Both the position numbers and the translations under genes were made by a program. A stretch of 64,000 nucleotides of DNA, from positions 21,085,270 through 21,149,269 of the forward strand of contig NW_020312827.1 in assembly GCF_003265705.1 (NCBI RefSeq), in the 5' to 3' direction. Origin of the DNA: Callorhinus ursinus. Lineage: Eukaryota; Chordata; Mammalia; Carnivora; Otariidae. The notes under the pieces are model-generated. The model was not told the origin of the DNA. It saw nothing but the letters and a program-made list of their open reading frames with translations, and did no database searches. Every line of letters starts with the position of its first letter. Position 1 is the first letter of the stretch. This document shows positions 1-12,664 of the stretch, piece after piece.

Positions 1-1064
1 TGTTTTCAGGCAGCTTTCTACCAGGAGAAATGAGACTACACTCAGCCTTAAACAATGAAAACAGTGGGCCTGTTATACTCTTAAATGTTCGAATGGTATA
101 AATTATCTTTGCAAAAAAACATTTTTAATAAGTAACACATGGCTAACATAAGCAAAGGTCAGTGTTAGCAATTTTTTCAAATGTATTAAACGCATTTAAT
201 TTCTAGTACTTTACTTGCATGAAGTATGAGTTTATGTGACACAGTACTTATTTGGGGGGAACCTATAATGGTATTAGGCTATAGTTTGCTCTTTCTTAGT
301 GAAGATTAACAAATTAGGTGAACTTTTGGCAATTCTAATTAGAGAACAGTTTCTGCCTTTGTTAATGGTGGATTAGCTTGTTGCGGAACAGACTTCCTAC
401 TGAGAAAAACTAGAAAAACTGGGTAAGACATATATTTTTAAAAATATGTTTGAAGTTATCAGAGTTCTCTGGGTATAAGGACAGGAGGAGTCATGTATTC
501 TGTTGAGGAATGGAATGCAGAGTGATGGATTTGATACTTGGCACCACTTTTCCCCTGAAAAGTTTAAGTCACAAACTGAACAAAGCTTACAGTAGAATTT
601 AGGCCCATTAAAGAAGAAAGACCCTGCTAATCATCCCACACTTTCAGTTGGGATACCCGAAGGGCTAAACCCTAGAGTCTGGGTAAGCTGGAAATGTACC
701 AACAGTCACAAAGACTGTAACATAGCTTTGAATCTGCTGTGATGTTATCTGCCCCTACCCTAACTGCCCATCTAAACAAAAGTAGATCTTTTGAGGAGGA
801 AGGCATTATCATTCAGAGCCCTCATATTGTTTCTATAATTTGTTACATAGTGTTTAGCATTTGATCAAAACTTAGCAGTCGTATCAAGAAATAAAACCTC
901 ATTACTAAAAAACAAGATATAAGTGAGAAATAGAAATAGGCATATAGACTGTTCAGATACTGGAGTTGACAGAAATCAACTTTAAAACATTTGTTATTAA
1001 TATGTTAAGAAATTAGATCATAAGATAGTTAATTCTAGCAGAGAACAGGACATTATAAAAAGAT
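1..1064. other. CEP128 intron, no recognisable feature
   Basis: This is AT-rich unique sequence upstream of the first visible CEP128 exon. I see no exon with flanking splice sites and an open frame that resembles CEP128, and no clear repeat. It is taken as intron only because the first exon at 23851 starts inside the protein. Confidence 0.6.
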
Positions 1065-1073
1065 TATAAATCT

Positions 1074-1392
1074 TGTTAAATCACAGATCTGGACCTCTGA
1101 AACAAATAATACAATATATGTTAAAAAAAAAATAGCAGGAGGGGAAGAATGAAGGAGAAATCGGAGGGGGAGATGAACCATGAGAGACGATGGACTCTGA
1201 GAAACAAACTGAGGGTTCTAGAGGGGAGGGGGGTGGGGGGATGGGTTAGCCTGGTGATGGGTATTAAAGAGGGCACGTTCTGCATGGAGCCCTGGGTGTT
1301 ATACATAAACAAGGAATCATGGAACACTACATCTAAAACTAATGATGTAATGTATGGTGATTAACATAACAATAAAAAATTAAAAAAATATA
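1074..1392 (+). mobile_element. 5'-truncated carnivore L1, 3' UTR only
   Basis: The sequence matches the 3' UTR of young carnivore L1s seen elsewhere in this window (13.1, 23.1, 46.0 and 50.0 kb). It has the CTGTACCTCTGAAACAAATA-like block, an internal A-run, a purine-rich G tract near 1219-1245, the GATGGGTATTAAAGAGGGCA block, and an A-rich tail. A 9-bp direct repeat TATAAATCT at 1065-1073 and 1393-1401 flanks it and is a good candidate target-site duplication. Open frames across it on both strands are not genes. Confidence 0.85.
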
Positions 1393-1401
1393 TATAAATC
1401 T

Positions 1402-2452
1402 GAGAACCAAAATATATAGTAACTGAAATTAAGAGCTGGATAGGTAGGTAGGGTTTAACCAAAATTAGATACATTTTTTTTCTTACTCCTCTGAAGAACT
1501 TTATGAGGCTTCCATCCATATGTATGCTTAGGTTATATAATTTATTATGTGGTTTGGTTTCTGGTTTTTTGATCTGTTTTTCTATCTTCTAACTGGCAAA
1601 GAACCCCAATTTATTGTCTTTCATTCAGTAAATTTTGATTAAGAGTCTATTAGGTATTGAGTCTAGTGGTAGAATCTGGGGGTACACAAATGAAAAGAAC
1701 ATTCATTGCCCTCTGTAAAGTCACAATCATTGAACTCACATTTAGCACTGAAGTTTCACTTCACTAGGAAAGACAGGCCCCCTTCAATATGGATGGGCAG
1801 AATCATAGTGAGATTTAAAATGAGGAACAAGGGTATGGGGAGTCTGAACCTTAGGAGGTGGGCGTGAGTAGTACCCATCCTTACCGTACCAAGAGGGCCC
1901 CCATCCTCCGAGGACAGAACAATAAATGTAAAAGCAAAGAGTCATCAGAAGACAAAAAGCAGAGGAAATACCTTCAAATAGAAATTGGTAATTGGTGATT
2001 GAAAATCTGAACAATGGTTTTATAGTTTTACAGGCTTATTATGCCACATCCAGTTATATTTGTTTGTTCCCTCTAGGATACAGGAAACTGGGAAACACTC
2101 AAATGGGGGGTTTAATGTAGGGAGGCAAGAAACTATCTTGACAGCTGCCCTCCTGGGCTTCATGGAGAAACAATGCTGTCATTGAGACTCTTTAGATTGC
2201 AAAGATAAGAAAACTTGAGCCATTGCCATTTTGGGTTTAGCATTAGTTCATTGGTACAGTCATCTGTGACCATGGTGGTGGAGTCACTGGACTCTCTTGG
2301 CACTCTTTTTTTGTATGTGTGGATTTGAATTACTATTGAGTATCAGTTGCTTTCAACCTGAAAAACTTCCTCGAATATTTCTTGTAAGGCTCGTTTACTA
2401 GCAACACATTTTCTCATTTTTTGTTTATCTGAGAATGTCTTTATTGTACCTC
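1402..2452. other. Intron, nothing recognised
   Basis: This is unique-looking intronic DNA between an L1 fragment and a SINE. I see no coding exon and no assignable repeat. A stretch near 1640-1745 could be an old repeat tail but was not classed. Confidence 0.5.
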
Positions 2453-2651
2453 ATTTTTTTTTTTTTAAGATTTTATTTATTTGACAGAGAGAGAGAGACA
2501 GCGAGAGAGGGAACACAGTAGGGGGAGCAGGAGAGGGAGAAACAGGTTTCCTGCTGAGCAGGGAGCCCGATGTGGGGCTCGATCCCAGCACCCTGGGATC
2601 ATGACCTGAGCTGAAGGCAGATGCTTAACGACTGAGCCACCCAGGCACCCC
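2453..2651 (-). mobile_element. CanSINE (SINEC), antisense to CEP128
   Basis: Read on the minus strand it begins GGGTGCCTGGGTGGCTCAGT and runs through the tRNA-derived head, a CT-rich region and an A-rich tail, which appears here as the T-run near 2453-2466. Similar ACCTCATTTT sequence on both sides looks like a target-site duplication. Confidence 0.93.
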
Positions 2652-3142
2652 TCTTACACCTCATTTTAAAAAGATAATTTTGCTGGATATAAGATTTTAG
2701 TTGAATGTCTTTTAGCACTTTGAATACACCAGCCCACTGGTTTTTGTTCTTCCTTGTTTCTCATGATAAGTTTTGATCCTATTGCATTCCTCATTCATGA
2801 TGAGCCACTTTTCTTTTGCTGCTTTCGAGGTTTTCTCATTGTCTTTGCCTTCAGTGTTTGACTCTGATACGTTTGGGTGAGGGTTCCTTGTATTTATCCT
2901 ACCTGTTCATCAAGCTTCTTGGATATATAGCTTCATGTTTTTCTTCAAATTTGGGAAGTTTTAGCCATTATTTTATATTTTTTGTTTCTTTTTGTCCATT
3001 ACATCTAGTATTCTATTGCATATATGTTAGTATTCCACATTTCTTTGAGGCTTTGTTCATTTTTATTCATTTTTATTCTTTTTTCTGTCTCTTCTTTAGA
3101 TGGCATAATCTCCCTTGATTTATCTTTAAGTTTTTGGATTTT

Positions 3143-3355
3143 GGGGGCACCTGGGTGACTCAGTTGGTTAAGCATCCAACTCTTGATTTCAGCTCAGGTC
3201 ATGATCTCAGGGTTGTAAGATTGAGCCATGTGTAGGGCTCCATGCTCAGCAGGGAGTCTGCTTGAGATTCTCTCTCCCTCTGCTCCTCCCCCTTGCATGT
3301 GCTTGTCCACTCAATCTCTCTCTCTCAAATAATAAATAAATCTTTAAAAAAAAGG
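3143..3355 (+). mobile_element. CanSINE (SINEC)
   Basis: The tRNA-like head (GGGGGCACCTGGGTGACTCA), a CT-rich middle and an AATAAATAAATCTTTAAAA tail are present. It is flanked by a perfect 11-bp duplication TTTTGGATTTT at 3132-3142 and 3356-3366. The head is more diverged than in the copies at 4.8 and 33.9 kb, suggesting an older insertion. Confidence 0.93.
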
Positions 3356-3366
3356 TTTTGGATTTT

Positions 3367-4770
3367 TAAAATTTTTTTATTTTTTTATTTTTTTTGCCAG
3401 CTCAAATCTATTGAGGCTTTCAAGTGAATTTTTCACTAAATTTACTGGACTTTCCAATTTCAGAATTTCCATTTTAAAAAATAATTTCTGTCTTTTTACT
3501 GCTATTCTCATTGTCATTGTACACACCCTTAATGTAAAAAAAATAGTTTCCTTTAGCTCTTTGAACACACTTAGAGTAGCTTTTAAAAAAATCTTTGTTA
3601 AGTTCAACATCTGGTCCCCCTCAAAGGTAGTTTCGATTGTCTTTTTTTTCTTTGAATAGGTCACACTTTTAAAATTTCTTTTCATGTCTACAGATTTTTG
3701 TTGAAATTGGACATTTTATAAAATGTATTTAGTCTGGATACTAACTCTCCACCTTCTGGGGTTTGCTGTTATTTACTTTTTTATTAGTTTAGCAAATTGA
3801 CTGGAGTAGTTCAGTGAAACTCATTTTCCCTGCAGTGTGCAGTTTCTGATGTTACTTCTCAGAGGGTGCAGCCTTGAATATGTGCAGAGTCTCCATGACC
3901 ACCAGGGATGATTGTGGTTTTCGCTGGGCTCTCTTTGATGCTCTAGTTCCCTGATCTCCCCATTAAACTTCTGTCTAGTCCGACTCTGTTGATATCCACC
4001 TAGCTTTTATCCTCTCCATTAGTTGCTGGCTGATTGCTTTTTCTTTTTCTTTTCTCTTTTTTCTTTTTGACAGTGCCCTGGGATATAAATTGTACCACAG
4101 TCTGATTCAATTAAAGTTGGGCCTCTTTGTAAGAATATGGTGTTGACAGTCTTTGGGAGTGTTTTCTGATTCCAAGAGTGTGCTTCTTAGCTGTCTTTAT
4201 TGTTTTTGATATTATCCTTAGACAGTAATTTATGTTCTGTTACAAATAAAGTCAGTCCCCTTAGTCAAAACTGTCGGATTCTCTGTTTATATAACTTCCC
4301 TTTTCCTCTGCATCACAGTACTGTAGCTGAGTTCAGGGACTGTAGCCCACTTCCCTCTGGGGTGAAACCCCAGCTTTTCAGGTGTGGTGCTGGGTGGGGC
4401 TGGTAGTCCCTGATCTCTCAGCTGGCCCTTTCTGTGTGGAACCCTCACTGTATGAGAGAACTGGGGCAGGAACAATCTAAGTCTATGATGCCTTCTGCCC
4501 TTTGAGTGAGGGTGGGAGGGACTGAGGAGGGACTGAGGAGGGACTGAGGGAGCCTCAGTCCTTTGGCTGTGTCTATTTGGAATAGAGCTCACACATTCAT
4601 CTGGGGGATGATGGCGCCTCTATGGGTCTTTGATTCTAAATGGAGTGTGTTATAAAATTACTAATCTACTTTATATGTTAATAAGTGAAGGATGCATATA
4701 GTAATCTGTAGGGTAGCTACTAAGAGTAATAGGTATATAACTAATAACAGAGGAAGAAAGTGAAACAGTT
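3367..4770. other. Intron, no gene; small GA-rich tandem repeat inside
   Basis: No exon is recognisable. Open frames on both strands around 3377-3685 are low-complexity chance frames. At about 4516-4550 an 11-base motif like GGGACTGAGGA occurs three times in a row. Confidence 0.5.
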
Positions 4771-4784
4771 AAAAGAATTACTTC

Positions 4785-4966
4785 AAGGGGTGCCTGGGTG
4801 GCTCAGTCATTAAGCTTCTGCCTTCAGCTCAGGTCATGATCCCAGAGTCCTGGAATCGAGCCCTATATCAGGCTCCCTGCTCAGTGGGAAGCCTGCTTCT
4901 CCCTCTCCCACTCCCCCTGCCTGTGTTCCCTCTCTCGCTATCTCTCTCTGTCCAATAAAATTAGAA
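4785..4966 (+). mobile_element. CanSINE (SINEC), inserted beside an older SINE
   Basis: It starts AAGGGGTGCCTGGGTGGCTC, has the CCCACTCCCCCTGCCTGTG block and ends in a short AATAAAATTAG tail. A perfect 14-bp target-site duplication AAAAGAATTACTTC lies at 4771-4784 and 4967-4980. The right copy abuts a second, older SINE at 4982. Confidence 0.95.
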
Positions 4967-4981
4967 AAAAGAATTACTTCC

Positions 4982-5095
4982 AGGGGCACCTGGCTGGCTC
5001 ATTCAGTAGGACATATGACTCTTGATCTCAGGGTCGTGAGTTCAAGCTCCACATTTGGCGTAGGGCTTACTTAAAAAAACAAACAAACAAAAAAA
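4982..5095 (+). mobile_element. Short, older tRNA-derived carnivore SINE
   Basis: It has the head GGGGCACCTGGCTGGCTCAT, a B-box-like GAGTTCAAGCTCC and an A-rich AAACAAACAAAC tail, without the long CT-rich middle of the younger copies. A short ACTTCCA repeat flanks it (4975-4981 and 5095-5101). The younger SINE upstream inserted into its left flank. Confidence 0.85.
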
Positions 5096-5101
5096 CTTCC
5101 A

Positions 5102-6478
5102 AAAAAAGTCTTACTTGACTTACTGTGTACTTACTATGTACTTACTATGTACTGTGACTTCCAACACTGGATAAACAAAGATTTTTTACTAGGACACCAA
5201 AAGCATGAATCATAAATGAAACTAATTATAAATCGGACTTGAACAAAATTAAAAATTTCTTCCTTATACTTGGCTGCATTAGGAAAATGAACAAGCCACG
5301 CTGGGGGAAGATATTCACAGATCATATATGGAACAAAAGACTGGTATCATGTTTATATATCATTCCTATATATTTGGTTCATGATAGCAATGCCTGGTTG
5401 TTTTAACACTTGTAATCAGTATAAGAGAAAATCATATTAGTGTCTCAAAGAAAGAGATAAAGCATTTATGAAAGTTCAACATCCATTAATTAGGGAAACT
5501 TTTAGTAAAAAGGAAGAGAGGGAAACTTCCTGATACTGAAGAGTATCTACTAAAAACCTATAGTGCACACTGTACTTAATAGTGAAATATTGATTGGAAA
5601 TGAAGCAAACACTTTCCTTCTATTCACCAATGTAATAGGGCTAATCGTCCAGGCAGTAATTAAGGGAAAAAGAAAGCTATCTGTTTAAAGGAATTAATAA
5701 TGCTGTCTTTATTTCCAATTGATATTTTAAAAAATCCAAACAGTCTATAAGTAAATTATTAACACTAACAAGTCAGCAGGTTATGTATTTCAGTTAAGAC
5801 AATAATTAAAACCAAATACCAAAATAAAATGAACTTTGGTCCGATCTAAACTAAAAACAAGCCACTGAATCATGTTCAGTCACATTGTTTCCACAAAACA
5901 TATTGTCCTAAGTATTGATTTTTGAGAACAAATAGAATTTTTTTCCACTCTTAGGTAAAATTTATGCAATTTATTTTTTTTAAAGAGTATATACATAATC
6001 AACATTAAGAACAGGAAAGAATATCTGTACATACAAAGGAGAAGAAAAATTATAAAGACTATCAAGTCATGTTGGTATGAATCAGTGGTTGCTCTAGATT
6101 AGCATTGTCCAGTAGCATTTTCAACAATGATGGAGATGTTTTATAGCTGTGCTGTTTAGTTTGTTAGCCATATGTACTTTTAGAGCACTTGAAATGAGAT
6201 CAGTGTGACTGAGTTTTTAATTAATAATTTTACTTAAACATAGATGGAACTTAACAGGTGGGAATGTGATTGGATGGTATGAAATTGGATTAGGAGCCAT
6301 GTCTTGAATTTCTATTGATACAGATAGCACACTGATTTTACTTTGCCTGAGTATGACATGGCTGTATGGTGGGCGCGTGGTAGTCTTGGATTTTATTGAG
6401 AGCTGATTAAAGAAACATCCCTCATAGCCAGCCCTTCCTAGAAAATCAACTGGAGTCAAGAAAGGGTTTATTATTTTT
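5102..6478. other. Intron, no gene; small tandem repeat at start
   Basis: A roughly 12-base motif TACTTACTATG is repeated at about 5127-5153. The rest is AT-rich unique sequence without a supportable exon or repeat. Confidence 0.5.
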
Positions 6479-7242
6479 CTTTTTTTTTGTGGTAAAATAT
6501 ACAAATCATAAAATTACCATCTTAACCATTTTTAAATGTACAGTTTAGTGGTATTAAATAAATTCACACTGTTGTACAACCATCCATCCTCATCCCCACT
6601 GAAACTCTCTATCAAATAATAACTCCCACTCCCCATCCTAACGAACCTCCCTCCCCCCAACTTTCTGGCAACCAGCATTATAACTATTATACTTTGTCTT
6701 TATGAGATTGACCACTCTGAGTACCTCAAATAAGTGGAATCATACGGTATTTGTCTTTTTGTGCTTGGCTTACTTCACTTAACATAATGTCCTCAAAGTT
6801 CATCTGTGTTGTAGCATATTGTAGAATTTCCTTCCTTTTCAAGACTGAATAATACTCCATTCTATGTATATACCACATTTTGCTTATCCATGCATCAGTT
6901 GATGGATACCTGGGTTCCTTCCACATTTTAGCTATTGTAATTAATGCTGTTATAAACATGAGTGTACAAATATCTCTTTGAGACCCTGCTTCCAATTTTT
7001 GGGGTACATATCCAAAAGTAAATTACTAGATCACGAGGTAATTCTGTGTTTAATCTTTTGAAGAACCACCATACTTTTTTCCACAGTGGCTATACCATTT
7101 TATATTCCTACCAACAGTGCACAAAGGGTTCCAGTTTCTCCACATCCTCATCACTTGTTCTGCTTTTTTTTTCTGTTGTTGTTGTTGTTTGTTTGTTTTT
7201 TTTTAATAGTAGCCATCCTAATGGGTGTGAGGTGGTATCTCA
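6479..7242 (-). mobile_element. Old L1 fragment: 3' UTR and end of ORF2, antisense
   Basis: On the minus strand the sequence gives the typical end of L1 ORF2, including MWYIHRMEYYSVLKRKEIL around 6800-6880, followed by an old-type L1 3' UTR. Frameshifts and stops break the frame. ATTATTTTT at 6470-6478 and 7250-7258 may be the target-site duplication. It differs from the young carnivore 3' UTR copies and is clearly older. Confidence 0.88.
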
Positions 7243-7258
7243 AGATATCATTATTTTT

Positions 7259-9360
7259 GTTTGAAACAGTATTTACTTAAAGAAATAGAGCTCTTTTTAT
7301 CTCATTTAGCCTCCTTAGCTTTGATTTCTCTCAAGAAATAAAAATTGGGAAATCAAGTAAAGTTCATTTCTCTCAAGTGCACAGTGCTATTGTATCATGT
7401 AAGATAATGTGTCTGATCTATGTGCTCTGTAATGATGTAGAGCAATAATATTAAGTGTTAGGTTACATTTAAGTTCTCCTCTTTGCTATATATAATGTAA
7501 CTAGGGATGACATATTTCTTTAGTTGAACTATGAACTTCATCTTGGTCCTCTCAGGTGCCACATCAATACTGGTAAGACACAGGCGTCTGTCTTGTATTG
7601 ATACCTGCTTTGTCCTATTGCATTTCATAACAAATGTGTTAATCAGAGGCAGTTCCACCTCAATCAAAAGCAGTCCCAAATACCAATCTGCTTTGGTTTT
7701 ATTCTATTTGTATTCAAATTTTCTTCTCCCAAAGTGCCTACTTTAAACATCAGAGTTGCAGAGTTACAATTATCAGTCTAATAGAGTGTGAGAAAAATGA
7801 AGAAAACACAAATATACTTGAGATATGTGTGCCAGGGTCAGAATTCCCCCAGTGTGTTGCTGGGGCCTAGATTTTAATTATGTGTCCCCTTGTGTAATAA
7901 GTTGAACATTCTGAAGAAATGTGTATTTAAAATGTTCCATGTAGTGAACATCATGGCTAATGAAACAGAAGTTAATATTTTATTTCTTCACAAAGAGATG
8001 AATGTATTTAATTAATTGAACATTATTTTCTGTACTTTGCTTAAGCTTAGTATCATGTTTCATTAAAAAGTACAAGGAAGCTGTAGTTGTATGAAGCAGA
8101 TATGTTCTCATAGGATTTGTGGAGAAATAATTATTTTTAATCACTGAGAAAGACCGAGGAACCTGTTATTTGGGATTAATATCCTTTTATGTGTCTCTGC
8201 TTCATTTGGCAAAAAGAAAATGGTAATAGTATATGTAGACAAATTAGGATAGAAAAGACAGAAGGTTCTATTTGTAAAGGAAGAATTATTTGTGACATTG
8301 TTATTATAGTGGCCCCTGATATTTTATGTAGCTGATCCCTAACTAATAAAAGGGTTTGAATCAGTTATTAAAGCTTATTAATATATATTTTGCTTGAGTT
8401 AAGAAAAATTGACTCACAGACTTTAAGTATATATTCTACTTTCTACCAATCATGACTTTAAAAAGTTTTAAATAGTGAGATCCCAATGAGTGATGGCCTG
8501 GTTTAGCTTCCTGTAGCTATATTTCTGGGCTACCATACTTGTTTTGCTTGGTTTGAGTTCTTTTGTTCAGAGACTTCCCTTAGTTCTCCTGACTCTGGAA
8601 AATTGATTAGTTGTCCTCTCACTATCAGTTCATAAAACACCTAAATTATACAGAAATGAATGAGTTTATCAAGACATGCAAGAATATGTCAGGCTAATTT
8701 CCCAGTAGAGGTGAGTGGGGCATGGCTTAATTGAGAAGCTGAGAATTTCAGGTGAAATCCTATTAAATCTGTTCTTTTGTTTATACAGTAAAAGCAAAAC
8801 TTTATAACATCAGTTAGGAGTTAGTGTGGGAAATGGAACTGCTCTAGGTATTTTATGCAATAGTTGTTTATAATAATACTGGCAGATGTGGCCTTGCTTA
8901 GGCTTCTAAGAAGTCGGGATAGCGCAAAAGGGGATATTCACTGTGGAACAAAATAAATTATATCTCCAAGACCTTGCTGGCCAGTAGCAAAAAGCCAAAT
9001 TAGCAAGTATATTGTCTCTACCTCATTTCCACCTTCTAATTCTCTCTATATTGAGTTTAATTTGCCTCCCCCAACCTAGCTTAAGGGAGTCTGAACATTG
9101 AGTTTTGTAGCCTCTATGGAATAGGAGAGTATATTGGAAGGAGGTGGAGATGGGGGCTGACTGCTCTCGGTCAGGTCATAAACCACAGTGCCCTTAACCA
9201 GGTTTTCTTTTAGCTGAGAAACATGACTTGCCTTGTATTTTTCATAGCCCTTGAGGCTAGCCTTGTGTCCATAGTTGGCACTCTGAGAATGCTGGTTGAA
9301 TTCATGTTAATCCTAATATCACATTTACAAATACCTATCCACACATTAGCAATGTTATAT
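7259..9360. other. Intron, nothing recognised
   Basis: This 2.1-kb stretch is mostly unique AT-rich DNA. I see no splice-flanked frame resembling CEP128 and no repeat I can name. Confidence 0.5.
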
Positions 9361-9374
9361 TCAATGTGTAGTTT

Positions 9375-9577
9375 TGTTTTTTTTTTTTAAAGATTTATTT
9401 ATTTGAGAGAGTGAGAGAGCCAGTGAGCGTGGGGAGGAGCGGCAGAGGGAGAAAGTCTTAAGCAGACTCTGTGCTGACCATAGAGCCCAACATGGGGCTC
9501 AATCTCATGACCCTGAGATTGCTACCTGAGCCGAAACTAAGTCAGACACTTAACTGACTGCACCACCCAGGCACCGC
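9375..9577 (-). mobile_element. CanSINE (SINEC), antisense
   Basis: The poly-A tail is the T-run from 9375. The minus-strand head begins GCGGTGCCTGGGTGGTGCAG at the right end. A perfect 14-bp target-site duplication TCAATGTGTAGTTT lies at 9361-9374 and 9578-9591, which fixes both borders. Confidence 0.95.
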
Positions 9578-9591
9578 TCAATGTGTAGTTT

Positions 9592-11600
9592 CTTTGCAGG
9601 TTTTGGTTTTTAAAGCTTCCTGTCCATTTTAGGTTAGTTAAAACTAAATCATCTATACATGCAATTAACTGGTCATGTGGAACCTAAAATGTTCCAACAT
9701 GCTGGAAGAGTTTAATTTCAATAAATACAAAAAATATAAATAAAAATTTAATTTTTTTTTTCCTGTGCTTGCATCAGTCCTCTTTCTCACTGAGATATTT
9801 ACATCTCATTTTGGATATAATATCCATATTCAGTCAGTGTTTTCATCTTGTGTCTGCTTTAAGGAAGTTATATTTTGGGCTGGAATTAGTCTTATCTTTG
9901 TTCACAGAGTCAGTCTTAAGATAATTAATTTAATTCTGTTTCGAATGGTGTTCTACTTGAGGCTTGTTTGTTACTTACCAACTTTAATGTCACCATTTTT
10001 GTCCTGATAAAGAATTGAGCTTTATATTTGCCTATACTTTAAATATCATTTTAGTTTCAATGTATCATTTTGATAAGGCAGTTGCTACTTTTCACTGAGC
10101 TCGGTTTCTAGAAACTGTATTGTAGAACAGATCATTCTCTTGTGGTTTGTGTTTATATGAGAAATTTTATAATTAAGAATGGTGCTTCCAACCAAGGAGA
10201 CTTGGGAACCAGAACATTTATGCTTAAGATGAACTTGTCATCAATGCCAAGATATAAAAACTCTTAATCTTTATAATAATTAAAATTTAAATTTGTTTTT
10301 TTTAATTTTTGATAAAGTGAGTATAATACGAACACATAAGTTGACAGTATACATGTTTAGTGTACTAAAATGTATGTGATGTGTGCGTCTGTGTATCTAT
10401 GACTGTTGTACCATATATTTGATGTATCTAAAACTCAAAGGCTAGCAATTATAAAAATTAAAAGAAAAATTTATAGTAATTTTTTGTCCTAGAATTTAGA
10501 AGAGGCTTTTATCAAACTCTTTGGGAAAATTGATCAAGTGGCTTTTTCTCTCCACTAATTTTTCATTTGTAAATAAAGCCTTTACAAGTGACTGTGTTTC
10601 CATTTGGCTTACCCCTAATTTGGGATCATTTTTTTTTCAAATATTACAGAATCAAGTTATTTTGAATTCTTACAGAAGACGTTTTGGGAGTGGTGTCCAG
10701 TTGATCAGATTCTCTTGTTAATCTTTTTCTTCTTCCCCATTCTCCTCTCAACCACATTTCCCCTGCCAACACCCATGTTATGAGCACTTTCATCATGAAA
10801 GAAGGCATCAAAGGGAAACAGGACAGGAATGCTATGCACACTCTTGCCCTAGTGGTGTTGACTTCTCAGATTGGCTGGCATAGGCATTCATTTTCTCTCT
10901 AGCTGTGTTTCTGCCTCTTTCTTCCCCCTGCCTCCCTTTTTTTGCTCTTTGTCTTTATTACTTTCACTAGCAACTGCAAATTATCTTCTTTTTGTTCCCT
11001 TAGCTATCACCTAATGGTGTTAGCTCAGGGCTCTTTTCTTTTTGACAAAGAATCATTGTTAGAAAACATTATATAAAGATAAGGAGAGATGAAGACACTG
11101 AAGAATGAAATGTAAGTATAGATTAGGTAGCGTAAATGGGGAAGAGAGGCTGAATTTGAAATACAGAAGAAAAAATTGCTTATATATATCATATTTATTA
11201 AAAATAACTGTTATGTGTCTGTTGCCTAACCACGCTGTATGGTTCTCTGTAGCAGAAGAATGTGGAACTCTGCCGTCTTGTTCGTCTTTGTGTCTCAGCA
11301 GCTTGGTTGTTGCTGAGTGCAGTTAATATTTATTGGATTGAATGGAAACACACCTATAGTTTCTTCAGAAAGACTGAGACTGATAGGTGGTGTTTTCTTT
11401 TTTTCCCCATAGTCTCTTGAATGCCATAGATGGTTCTTATCTATTATAAGCCAGCTCAATTGAATTTGATTGCTGAAAATTGAATTCAGATGAGAAAAAA
11501 GTTGGTTCTAAAAGTCCATTCCTGCTTTAAAAGGAGGATCTTCAATTATTTTTAATGTTGCTATATTTTAATATCCTAATGTTAGCATAATGTCCTTTGG
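9592..11600. other. Intron, nothing recognised
   Basis: This is unique AT-rich sequence. Open frames here (for example 9765-10007 and 10521-10721) lack splice signals in matching phase and have no recognisable protein content. Confidence 0.5.
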
Positions 11601-11609
11601 TGATTAATC

Positions 11610-12065
11610 TTTCTCAAGCATGTATCTGATCATGTTATTCCCTTGCTGAGAAACTTTTGAAAGCTTAAACTGGATTTCAGCATTCTCCCCACCTGGTTTC
11701 TGACCTTACTTTTTAATCTCTTCTTAGCCCTCTTGAACTTTACTCTTCATGAACAGCCCTGACGGCCCAGTCTGTGGCTCTTGCCCATGCTACTGTTGGT
11801 CTTAAATGCCTGTCCTTTATCAGTGACCCAATCTTTTCTCTTCTTCACACTTGAGTTTGCTCGTGGTCTCCTTATTTTATGTACCTTTCTTTATGAGTTC
11901 GTGCTGATGAGAGCAGTTTCTCTTGAATTTACTAACTTAAATTCTGTTTCTACTAGCTAACATTGATGTCACTTCCCTCCTGCTTGATCATATTTGTCCC
12001 AATCAGTGTGTCTCATACAATACTTTCCTCAGTGTCTAGCCGGTGTCTTGAACATAGAAGGGGAT
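11610..12065 (+). mobile_element. Possible L2 LINE relic
   Basis: The order of blocks resembles the 3' part of L2: a TGCTGAGAAACTTTTGAAAG-like segment, a pyrimidine-rich middle, then CAGTGTCTAGCCGGTGTCTT. It is strongly diverged, and the borders are approximate. Confidence 0.45.
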
Positions 12066-12440
12066 AAGTAGTCTATACCTGATTTTGTTTTAACCAAATC
12101 AACTCTATTCTGTGATTCTTTTTTTCTCTCAGTTTTATGACTTTTGACAGAATGTTGCAGAAACATCCCTGCATCAGAGATTGTATAATTCCTATTTCAT
12201 ATTTCCTTCTATCTCAGGAAAGAACATGGTAACTTTTTTAATTATTTAAGAGGTTTTTTTGGCTAGTATCCAAGTCAGTAATACAGTGAAGTGGAATCGA
12301 TATTAGTTTGAATATTAGGGACCTGTGGCTAGTTCTTTCTCTGCTATAAACTACTTCCTTTATCTTGGATTGATTGCTTTATCTCCTTGTCCCTCAATTT
12401 CCTCATCTTTAAAATATAGACATTGGATTACCTCTCCAAT

Positions 12441-12630
12441 TTTTTAAAAAGATTTATTTATTTGAGAGAGAAAGCATGCACAAGCAGTGGGGAGGGGCAG
12501 AGGGAGACAGAGAAGCAGACTCCCACTGGGCGGGAAGCCCAATGCAGGGCTTGTTCTCAGGATCCTGGGTCATGACCTGAGATGAAGGCAGACACTTAAC
12601 CGCTTAACCTACTGAGCCACCCAGGTGCCT
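12441..12630 (-). mobile_element. CanSINE (SINEC), antisense
   Basis: Minus-strand head TAGGCACCTGGGTGGCTCAG sits at the right end and the tail TAAATAAATC at the left. The flanks CTCTCCAATTTT and CTCTCTAATTTT look like a target-site duplication with one change. Confidence 0.92.
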
Positions 12631-12664
12631 ATCTCTCTAATTTTAATGTTGTTTCTAGTTAATA

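Noticed and set aside
4971..5153. Short regularly spaced repeats as a CRISPR-like array
   Set aside because: They are SINE target-site duplications and a small tandem repeat in mammalian DNA, not an array with spacers.
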